Below are positions 50,119-57,099 of a stretch of DNA of 64,000 bases, piece by piece. Source of the stretch: Regnicoccus frigidus (GTDB lineage: Bacteria > Cyanobacteriota > Cyanobacteriia > PCC-6307 > Cyanobiaceae). Under the pieces are notes generated by a model. That model was not told the origin of the DNA, did not search any database, and was given only the letters and a program-made list of their open reading frames with translations. Each line of letters begins with the position of its first letter. Position 1 is the first letter of the stretch. The stretch is taken from NCBI GenBank assembly GCA_025194985.1, contig JAOANE010000021.1, positions 3,307-67,306 of the forward strand, written 5' to 3'. Position numbers and translations under genes: made by a program.

Positions 50119-51258
50119 GTGACTCAGGCCCTGACATCGCTGGCGAGAATGACCCTGAGGCAACTTCGCCAGGTCGCCAGTGGCCTTGGTGTCGGTCAAT
50201 ACAGTCGTAAGCCTAAAAACGAGCTCACAGAGGAGATCAGCGCCATGCAGACCGGCGACCCTCCTGAGGCTTCCGAGGGTTCTGCAGTCTCTGCCAGCCT
50301 GGCCGAACTGGAAGCAGACTTCTCCCCCGCACCCCGACCCGGTGCCCAGACCAAGGTGGTGTTCCTGCCCAGGGATCCCCAGTGGGCCTACGTATTCTGG
50401 GAGATCGCCGACGGTGATCGTCGCCAGGCGCTGTCCTCAGGAGCCAGCCAGCTTTGTCTGCGGGTCGCCGACGTCACCGGCCTTTCCGGCGGCGCCACCC
50501 ACACCCACACCCTGCAGGAGGTGCCTGTCGACAGCCATGCCACCGAGTGGTACCTCCCTGTTCCGATGAGTGATCGGGATTACCGCGTTGAGATGGGCTA
50601 TCGCAAGGTGGGTGGGGGCTGGATTTCGCTGGGCTTCTCCGCATCGGCCCGGGTTCCCGCCCTGCATCCCAGCGAGCAGATCCTTGATCAGTTCGTTCCT
50701 TTCTCGCTGGAATCTCCCACCAGCAGCAGCACCACCCCCTTCTCCGCCCCTGTCGAAACGGCCTACAGCGATCTGCATGAGCGGCTCTACAAGAAAGCCA
50801 CCCTGCCCTCCTCCACCGGCAGCAGCAGCAAGGCCGGCCCACGTTTCGGACGGGGCTCTGAAGCCTTCCATGAGCGCGGGGATCTCTACGGCCCGTCCCC
50901 TCGCCATGGCCTGAGCGATTCAGGAATCGGTGTATGGGCCAGTGGGCGGAACGAATCGGGGGCCGGTGGTGTGGCCTCCCGCCAACGCTCCTTCTGGCTG
51001 GTGGCCGACGCCGAACTGATTGTTTACGGCTCGACCGATCCCTCCGCCAAGCTTTCGATCGGCAATGAGGATGTGCCCCTCTCCCCCGAAGGCACCTTCC
51101 GCATCCAGGTGCCGTTCCGCGACGGCCAGCAGCTCTATCCGATCGAGGCCATCGCCGCCGACGGTGAGCAGAAGCGCAGCATCACCCTGCAGTTCGGTCG
51201 ATCCACTCCGGAGGACAACAGCAACCCCTCCAGCCAGGCCATCGCCGAGTGGTTCTGA
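50119..51258 (+). CDS. DUF4912 protein with N-terminal SAP/Rho_N-like helix pair
   Basis: About 379 residues from GTG 50119 (an earlier in-frame GTG at 50035 is possible). The N-terminal SAP/Rho_N-like motif MTLRQLRQVASGLGVGQYSR suggests nucleic-acid binding. It is followed by DUF4912 (about 65-220) with VVFLPRDPQWAYVFWEI and VRVADVTGL-like segments. A C-terminal beta-rich part has ELIVYGSTDPSAKLSIGN and PEGTFRIQVPFRDGQQLYPIEAIAADG. The family occurs in cyanobacteria and firmicutes without known function. A small membrane-protein gene follows immediately. Confidence 0.78.
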   Translation: MTQALTSLARMTLRQLRQVASGLGVGQYSRKPKNELTEEISAMQTGDPPEASEGSAVSASLAELEADFSPAPRPGAQTKVVFLPRDPQWAYVFWEIADGDRRQALSSGASQLCLRVADVTGLSGGATHTHTLQEVPVDSHATEWYLPVPMSDRDYRVEMGYRKVGGGWISLGFSASARVPALHPSEQILDQFVPFSLESPTSSSTTPFSAPVETAYSDLHERLYKKATLPSSTGSSSKAGPRFGRGSEAFHERGDLYGPSPRHGLSDSGIGVWASGRNESGAGGVASRQRSFWLVADAELIVYGSTDPSAKLSIGNEDVPLSPEGTFRIQVPFRDGQQLYPIEAIAADGEQKRSITLQFGRSTPEDNSNPSSQAIAEWF

Positions 51259-51259
51259 G

Positions 51260-51442
51260 TTGAACCGCACATTCGTCGCCTTCACCCCACTGGCAGGGGC
51301 CCTGATTCTGCCGATTCTGGTTCCGATTTTGATGGTGCGGGTCAGTGTCGGAGCAGGTGTTGGCCTTACCGTCGCGGCCAGCTGTGTGTGGTTCGTGCTG
51401 ATGCTCCGCACCGCCGAAATGCCCGGCGAGCATCACAGCTGA
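51260..51442 (+). CDS. Small two-helix membrane protein, unknown
   Basis: 60 residues from a TTG start one base after the DUF4912 stop. Its two hydrophobic stretches (about 8-26 and 30-47) contain PLAGALILPILVPILMV and VGLTVAASCVWFVLML, with a short polar end MPGEHHS. I know no named family. Its tight spacing to DUF4912 supports co-translation. The basis is codon pattern and hydrophobicity. Confidence 0.6.
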   Translation: MNRTFVAFTPLAGALILPILVPILMVRVSVGAGVGLTVAASCVWFVLMLRTAEMPGEHHS

Positions 51443-51469
51443 GGTCCAAGGCTCAATCAACGGGGAACC

Positions 51470-52993
51470 TTGAGGAGAGCCTGTCGTTCAGCAGCGTTGA
51501 AGCGTTCCTCTTGGTGGACCCCCAGTCGATTCTCCGCATCCTGGCTGCCAGGGCCCGGTCTGTTGGCCCTGGCCCTGGCTCTGGGGGGCTGTGGTGCCAC
51601 CGCCCGGATCGTCGGTCAGGGTCCGGCTGACCTGCCGCTGCCCGCCGGAATCGAGGTGGCCTTCAATCACCGCAGCGATCGGCATTACACAAGCCCGATC
51701 GATGGACGCTCCCGCAACGGTGATGACCTCGAAAGCTTGCTGCTGGAGACGATTCAGCGGGCCGATCGGGAAATCCTGGTCGCCGTTCAAGATCTTGCCT
51801 TGCCCCGGGTGGCCGAGGCTCTCGTCGCCAGACATCGGGCCGGCATCGCGGTGAAGGTCGTGCTTGAAAACACCTACAGCGTTCCCTGGAGCCATCAGCA
51901 CCTCCACGATCTGAGCCCCCATCAGCGCTTGCGCCATTCCGGGCTGATGGCCCTGGCCGATCGCGATCGCGACGGTGCCCTCAGCAGCGCCGAACTGGAA
52001 CAAGGTGATGCGGTGGCCATCCTGCAGCGGGGCGGGATCCCCCTGATCGACGACACAGCCGATGGCAGTGCCGGCAGCGGCCTGATGCACCACAAGTTTC
52101 TGATCGCCGATGGCCGCTGGCTGGTCACCGGATCAGCCAACTTCACCGCTTCCGGCACCCACGGTGATGCCGGAGCCAGCCGCACCCGCGGCAACGTGAA
52201 TCACCTGCTGCGGATCGACAGCCCTGCGCTGGCGGCGTTGTTCGACGCCGAATTCCAGCGGATGTGGGGGGACGGCCCCGGAGGCGAGGCTGATAGCCGA
52301 TTCGGCATCAGCAAGGAGCAAGGAGGCGTGCAATCCGCATCGGTGGGCAACACCGCGGTGGAGGTCCTGTTTTCCCCCCACCGCCGCCGCGATCCAGAGA
52401 ACGGCCTGGCTTTTCTGGAGCAACGCCTGGCCCAGGCCACCAGCCACGTGGACATGGCCCTGTTCGTGTTCTCGGCCCAGGGTCTGGCCGACCAGCTGGC
52501 CCTTCTCAATCACCAGGGGATGGCGATCCGTCTGCTGGCCGATCCGGGATTCGCCAGCCGCTCTTTCTCGGAGGTGCTCGACCTGCTCGGCGTCGCCCTG
52601 CCCGACCATCGCTGCAAGATCGAAACTGACAACACCCCATGGACACGACCGCTGCAGGGGGTGGGAACACCAAAACTGGCCCGCGGCGACAAGATGCACC
52701 ACAAATTCGCCGTGATCGATGGCAAGACGGTGATCACCGGCTCGTTCAACTGGAGTCCGGCGGCGGCCCACGCCAACGATGAAGCGCTGCTGGTCGTTCA
52801 CTCCCCGGTTTTGGCGGCCCACTTCACCAGGGAAATGGACCGGATGTGGCAGGGCGCCGAGCTTGGGATCACCGCGCGGATGCAGCGGAAGCTGGAGCGC
52901 AGGCACCGAACCTGCGGCAGCGGAACCGAGCGTGCTGCCGCATCGCCCCGTGGCAGCCACTTGATGGGGGCCGTTCCCTCGGGGGTGGCTTGA
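51470..52993 (+). CDS. Phospholipase D-like lipoprotein with EF-hand loop
   Basis: 507 residues. A signal peptide ends at lipobox LGGC (about 38-41), so it is probably a periplasmic lipoprotein. Two PLD half-sites, HHKFLIADGRWLVTGSANFT (about 205) and HHKFAVIDGKTVITGSFNWS (about 410), give two HxKx4D motifs, so the active site is complete. Between strands of the first half lies DRDRDGALSSAE (about 164-175), a textbook 12-residue EF-hand calcium loop. PLD enzymes cut phosphodiesters in lipids or DNA; periplasmic Nuc-like nucleases have one half only. The start is TTG; another TTG nine codons on is possible. Confidence 0.85.
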   Translation: MRRACRSAALKRSSWWTPSRFSASWLPGPGLLALALALGGCGATARIVGQGPADLPLPAGIEVAFNHRSDRHYTSPIDGRSRNGDDLESLLLETIQRADREILVAVQDLALPRVAEALVARHRAGIAVKVVLENTYSVPWSHQHLHDLSPHQRLRHSGLMALADRDRDGALSSAELEQGDAVAILQRGGIPLIDDTADGSAGSGLMHHKFLIADGRWLVTGSANFTASGTHGDAGASRTRGNVNHLLRIDSPALAALFDAEFQRMWGDGPGGEADSRFGISKEQGGVQSASVGNTAVEVLFSPHRRRDPENGLAFLEQRLAQATSHVDMALFVFSAQGLADQLALLNHQGMAIRLLADPGFASRSFSEVLDLLGVALPDHRCKIETDNTPWTRPLQGVGTPKLARGDKMHHKFAVIDGKTVITGSFNWSPAAAHANDEALLVVHSPVLAAHFTREMDRMWQGAELGITARMQRKLERRHRTCGSGTERAAASPRGSHLMGAVPSGVA

Positions 52994-53006
52994 AGGTGAG
53001 GGTGTT

Positions 53007-54224
53007 TTGACAGATCCTGTGGTGACAGATCCTGTGGTGATCGTTGGCGCTGGCCCTGCCGGCGCTTCCCTGGCTTTGGTGCTGGCAGAGCGTGGCCTGC
53101 CGGTCACCCTGCTTGACGCCGTGAATGACCTGGAGCGGGTGTTCCGTGGCGAGGGCCTGATGCCCTGCGGGCTCGATGCCCTCGATCAGATCGCTTCGCC
53201 CGCCTTGCTGGCCTCCCTGCCCAGCCGCCCGCTGAGTGGCTGGGGCTTTCGAGTCAATGGCCGCGACTTGTTCCGTGTCGATGAGCCGATGGGGGCCCAG
53301 CGGCCCTGCTTGCTGGTGCCCCAGACAGCCCTGCTCGAAGCGTTGATCTCCAGGGCCAGGGCCTGTGCCGGCTTCCGCTGGCGACCTGGCCAGACCGCCG
53401 AGGGTCTGGTGATCGATGCAGACCGGGTACGCGGAGTGCGCCTGGCGGGCGGGGAGGTGCAAGCCGCCAGCCTGGTGATCGCCGCCGATGGCAGGGCCTC
53501 CCGATTGCGCACCAAAGCAGGCCTGCGCCTCGATCAGGAGCGGAGCCCGATCGACATCCTCTGGTTTCGGCTACCGGCCCACCCGCGCTTCGTGGCCGAC
53601 AACCTGTTCATTGTCCAGCTCGGAGCCAGCGGCGGCTTCAGCGTGTTCCATGGCGCCAAGGACGGCGAGCTCCAGCTCGGCTGGCTGATCGCGGCCGGTG
53701 AGCGGATCGAACGCAGCGGCCGCGAATGGGCCGAAGCCTTTGCCGCGCTCTCTCCAGCCTGGCTGGCGAACCACTTCCTTGCCCAGGCCGGCGCGCTCTC
53801 ACTTCCGCAACGGCTTTCGGTGCGGGTGGGCAGCGCCCCGCACTGGCATCGGCCAGGCTTGCTGCTGCTGGGCGACGCGGCCCATCCGATGAGTCCGATT
53901 CGCGCCCAAGGCATCAACATGGCCTTGCGTGACGCGATCGTGGCGGCCAATTGGCTGGTGCCGGTCTGGCGGGAAGGAGCGGAGCCGGCCGCGATTGATG
54001 CGGCCCTGGAGTCCATTCAGGCGGAGCGGGAAGCGGAGATCCGCCAGGCCCAGGCGCTGCAGCGGAATGAGGCCAGGCAGGGCGATCTGCTCCGCCGCTC
54101 GGGGCTGGTTCGGCAGACAATCGCCTGGCTGAGCCCATGGATCGGCCCGAGCTTGAAACGCTCCTGGGTGGGTCGGCAGCAACCGTTGCGCCTGGGCTCT
54201 AGCCCCGTTCAACTGATCGTCTGA
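53007..54224 (+). CDS. FAD-dependent monooxygenase (UbiH/PHBH fold)
   Basis: 405 residues. The N-terminal dinucleotide motif is VIVGAGPAGASLALVLAERG (about 12-31). The second FAD motif is LLLLGDAAHPMSPIRAQGIN (about 288-307), with the DG-type segment VIAADGRASRLR (about 156). This is the p-hydroxybenzoate hydroxylase-like fold shared by UbiH, zeaxanthin epoxidase and geranylgeranyl reductases. The substrate is not readable; an aromatic or isoprenoid ring is likely. The N-terminus carries an exact 15-base tandem duplication (53010-53039), giving TDPVVTDPVV. TTG start. Confidence 0.85.
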   Translation: MTDPVVTDPVVIVGAGPAGASLALVLAERGLPVTLLDAVNDLERVFRGEGLMPCGLDALDQIASPALLASLPSRPLSGWGFRVNGRDLFRVDEPMGAQRPCLLVPQTALLEALISRARACAGFRWRPGQTAEGLVIDADRVRGVRLAGGEVQAASLVIAADGRASRLRTKAGLRLDQERSPIDILWFRLPAHPRFVADNLFIVQLGASGGFSVFHGAKDGELQLGWLIAAGERIERSGREWAEAFAALSPAWLANHFLAQAGALSLPQRLSVRVGSAPHWHRPGLLLLGDAAHPMSPIRAQGINMALRDAIVAANWLVPVWREGAEPAAIDAALESIQAEREAEIRQAQALQRNEARQGDLLRRSGLVRQTIAWLSPWIGPSLKRSWVGRQQPLRLGSSPVQLIV

Positions 54225-54261
54225 AGCTCGGCGATGATGGAGCTTCCGTGCGTTCAGGTTG

Positions 54262-54723
54262 ATGGCCAGGATCCGCCTTCTCGCTCCCGCCCTGGTTGCC
54301 GCTGGCACAAGCCTGGTCGTCGCTCTCGGCGGGACCGCTTCGGCAACAGCCCGCCAGCGCCCCACCTACCCCACCAACAGCGAGTTGCGCCAGGTGCAAC
54401 TGGCCACCTTCGGCTGCGCCCGTGAGAACACAGCGGCCGAGTGCAGCCGTGCCAGGGCTCTGGCCGATCCGCTGATGGATCACCCGTTGCTGTCGTCGTT
54501 CTGCAAGGACAGCGTCTGGGACGTGCTCCAAAAAGCCCAGACCGGGCCTGAAAACAGCTTCCAACGCCGTGATGCCATCGACCAGGCAGGGGAACGGCTA
54601 TTCAGCCGTTGTCAGGCGCGCAGTGATCCCAAACCCGCCGCGCCAACTCCTCAGGGGCCCGGACCAAGCGGCCTGGGTAGTGGTGGCGCCTCGGGGTTCG
54701 GAGTCAGTCCCAGTCGAAATTGA
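54262..54723 (+). CDS. Secreted Cys-containing protein, unknown function
   Basis: 153 residues. Its signal peptide (LLAPALVAAGTSLVVALGG..., cleavage near ASATA-RQ) predicts export. The mature helical domain has four Cys (FGCARENTAAECSRARAL, FCKDSVW, SRCQA), likely two disulfides. A Pro/Gly/Ser-rich tail ends it (about 125-153). It looks like a conserved cyanobacterial extracytoplasmic protein. Its end overlaps the convergent small gene by about 20 bases. The start is taken as ATG 54262. Confidence 0.65.
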   Translation: MARIRLLAPALVAAGTSLVVALGGTASATARQRPTYPTNSELRQVQLATFGCARENTAAECSRARALADPLMDHPLLSSFCKDSVWDVLQKAQTGPENSFQRRDAIDQAGERLFSRCQARSDPKPAAPTPQGPGPSGLGSGGASGFGVSPSRN

Positions 54724-54946
54724 TGCGCCCGCCAGGAGGGAGCAGCCGTTTGGCCTCCTCTCGAACGGCCTGAAGCAGTTCGAGGCTGAACTCGGGATGG
54801 TCCCGCAATTCCTTGACCAGTTGGGTCACATCTGAGGCGGTGAGCCCTCCTTGGGCGGCCTTGCGCGCAACCCTCTCCTTGTATTGAGCGACGATGGCCT
54901 GCTGCTCAGGCGTTAGTGGTTTGGAGCCGGAATGCTCAATCTCCAT
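54704..54946 (-). CDS. Conserved small hypothetical protein
   Basis: 80 residues: MEIEHSGSKPLTPEQQAIVA, then a helical, charged body QYKERVARKAAQGG, VTQLVKELRDHPEFSLELLQ and an end PPGGRINFDWD. It is soluble with no motif recognised. The open frame continues upstream to 55345, but that part does not fit the neighbours, so ATG 54946 is preferred. It is preceded on the same strand by the secreted Cys protein. Confidence 0.6.
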   Translation of the reverse strand: MEIEHSGSKPLTPEQQAIVAQYKERVARKAAQGGLTASDVTQLVKELRDHPEFSLELLQAVREEAKRLLPPGGRINFDWD

Positions 54947-54980
54947 GGCCAATCTGAGTGGACGACGGTAAAAACTTGTT

Positions 54981-55316
54981 TCAGGGGCCACTGGTGAGGG
55001 CCAGGAGCTCTTTGGCGGTGTTCTCCATGAAGGTGACGCTCCATCCCGTGGTGACGACCACCCGATCGCTGAAGCTGCACAGGGCCGAGCGCTGGCCTTC
55101 CGCCTCGCAGCTCGATGACAGGCCAAGCAGGGCATTGGTGAGCTTGCCGCGCAGGCAATGTTCATTGCCCGATTTAGCCAGGATGGCCACAGCTGCCGCC
55201 CGGGTGGTTTTGACGGATTCAGCCAAGGGTGCAGGCCCAGCCGATGCCGCCGTGGCGACAAAGAGGACGCCAGGGAGGAGCGACCGCCAGACGAGCGATG
55301 GGAGAGATGAACGCAA
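54981..55316 (-). CDS. Secreted small protein with Cys residues, unknown function
   Basis: About 111 residues from TTG 55316 (an ATG at 55376 would add 20 residues before the signal peptide). The signal is LVWRSLLPGVLFVATAASA, with cleavage after ASA. The mature part is helical: AKSGNEHCLRGKLTNALLG, then LSSSCEAEG, ALCSFSDRVV and MENTAKELLAL. Three Cys are visible. I know no named family. It is divergent from pgm. Confidence 0.6.
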   Translation of the reverse strand: MRSSLPSLVWRSLLPGVLFVATAASAGPAPLAESVKTTRAAAVAILAKSGNEHCLRGKLTNALLGLSSSCEAEGQRSALCSFSDRVVVTTGWSVTFMENTAKELLALTSGP

Positions 55317-55413
55317 CGCTCCAGCCTCTGCAGGTTCGAGAACACCGAGTCTATTTAGTCGGCCCTGGCCATGCAACCACCAGGGTTAGCCTTTGAAATC
55401 GATTTCGGCCCGT

Positions 55414-57099
55414 ATGACCAGCAGTGCCTCCCAGTCCACCGCTGCTGCAGCGGCGGGCAACGCTTTGGATATTCGCCAGGTTCCCTTGGCCGTGCCCTTC
55501 AGCGATCAGAAGCCCGGAACTTCAGGCCTGCGCAAAAGCAGCCGCGACTTCCAACAACCCCATTACCTCGAAAGCTTCATCGAGGCGATCTTCCAGGTGT
55601 TACCTGGAGTGGTTGGCGGCACCTTGATCCTCGGCGGCGACGGCCGTTACGGCAACCGCCACGCCATCGACGTGATCACGCGCATGGCCGCAGCTCACGG
55701 CATCAGCCGCTTGATCATCACCACCGGCGGCATCCTCTCCACTCCCGCTGCCTCGCACCTGATCCGCAAGCACCAGGCCATCGGCGGAATCATCCTCTCG
55801 GCCAGCCACAACCCCGGCGGACCCGAGGGTGATTTCGGCGTCAAGGTGAACGCGGCCAACGGAGGGCCGGCGCCCGAATCGATCACCGATGCCATTTACA
55901 GCGCCACCACCCAACTGAAGGGCTACCGAATCATTGACGCCCAAACGCCTTCGCTGGAGGCGCCAGGGAACTACATCCTGGGAAACCTGTCCATCGACGT
56001 GATCGACGGGGTCGACGACTACATCACCCTGCTGCAGGGCCTGTTCGATTTCGGCGCGATCGCAGAACTGCTTCGAGGCGACTTCCCAATCGCCTTCGAT
56101 GCGATGCATGCCGTCACCGGTCCTTACGCCAGCCGCCTGCTGGAGGGGCTGCTGGGAGCAGCCGCCGGCACGGTGCGTAACGGCACGCCCCTGGAAGATT
56201 TTGGCGGTGGTCACCCCGATCCCAACCTCACCTATGCCCATGAACTGGCCGAGCTGTTGCTCCATGGCGACGCCTACCGCTTCGGGGCCGCCTGCGACGG
56301 CGATGGCGATCGCAACATGGTTCTTGGCCAGCGTTGTTTCGTGAACCCCAGCGACAGCCTGGCAGTACTCACCGCCAATGCCCATCTGGCGCCGGGCTAT
56401 TCCGGCGGCCTGGCGGGGGTGGCGCGCTCGATGCCCACGAGCGCCGCTGTGGATGTGGTGGCCAAGGAGCTGGGCATTCCTTGTTATGTCACCCCCACGG
56501 GCTGGAAGTTCTTCGGCAACCTGCTTGATGCCGGCCGCATCAGCCTCTGCGGCGAGGAGAGCTTCGGCACCGGCAGCGACCATATCCGCGAAAAAGATGG
56601 CCTCTGGGCCGTGCTGTTCTGGCTGCAGATCCTGGCGGTGCGCCGCTGTTCGGTGGCTGAGCTGATGGCCGAGCATTGGAACCGCTTCGGCCGCCACTAC
56701 TACTCACGCCATGACTACGAAGCCATCGCCAGCGACAAGGCCCAGGGCCTCTACGACCGCCTGAAGGGAATGCTGCCCTCCCTGGTGGGGGCCAGCTTCG
56801 CCGGCCGCAACATCACCACCGCCGACGACTTCAGTTATACCGATCCGGTGGATGGCTCGCTCACCAGCGGCCAGGGCCTGCGCCTGCTGCTCGAAGACGG
56901 CAGCCGGGTGGTGTTCCGCCTCTCCGGCACCGGCACCCAGGGAGCCACCCTGCGCCTCTACCTGGAGCGCTACGTGGGCGCCGGCGGCAACCTCGATCAG
57001 GATCCCCAGCAAGCACTCGCTGATCTGATCAGCGCCGCCGACCAGCTCGCCGAGATCCGCAGCCGTACCGGTATGGACCAGCCCACAGTGATCACCTGA
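55414..57099 (+). CDS. pgm: Phosphoglucomutase (alpha-D-glucose-1,6-bisphosphate type)
   Basis: 561 residues, of the eukaryote/E. coli Pgm length class. It interconverts glucose 1- and 6-phosphate for glycogen and sugar-nucleotide metabolism. The phospho-Ser is in SASHNPGGPEGDFGVK (about 128), the metal loop is DGDGDRNM (about 295), the sugar loop GEESFGTGSDHIREKDG (about 380) and the phosphate loop RLSGTGTQGATLRLYLE near the C-terminus. An ATG seven codons upstream is open; MTSSASQSTAAA at 55414 is chosen. It is convergent with the RND operon. Confidence 0.95.
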   Translation: MTSSASQSTAAAAAGNALDIRQVPLAVPFSDQKPGTSGLRKSSRDFQQPHYLESFIEAIFQVLPGVVGGTLILGGDGRYGNRHAIDVITRMAAAHGISRLIITTGGILSTPAASHLIRKHQAIGGIILSASHNPGGPEGDFGVKVNAANGGPAPESITDAIYSATTQLKGYRIIDAQTPSLEAPGNYILGNLSIDVIDGVDDYITLLQGLFDFGAIAELLRGDFPIAFDAMHAVTGPYASRLLEGLLGAAAGTVRNGTPLEDFGGGHPDPNLTYAHELAELLLHGDAYRFGAACDGDGDRNMVLGQRCFVNPSDSLAVLTANAHLAPGYSGGLAGVARSMPTSAAVDVVAKELGIPCYVTPTGWKFFGNLLDAGRISLCGEESFGTGSDHIREKDGLWAVLFWLQILAVRRCSVAELMAEHWNRFGRHYYSRHDYEAIASDKAQGLYDRLKGMLPSLVGASFAGRNITTADDFSYTDPVDGSLTSGQGLRLLLEDGSRVVFRLSGTGTQGATLRLYLERYVGAGGNLDQDPQQALADLISAADQLAEIRSRTGMDQPTVIT

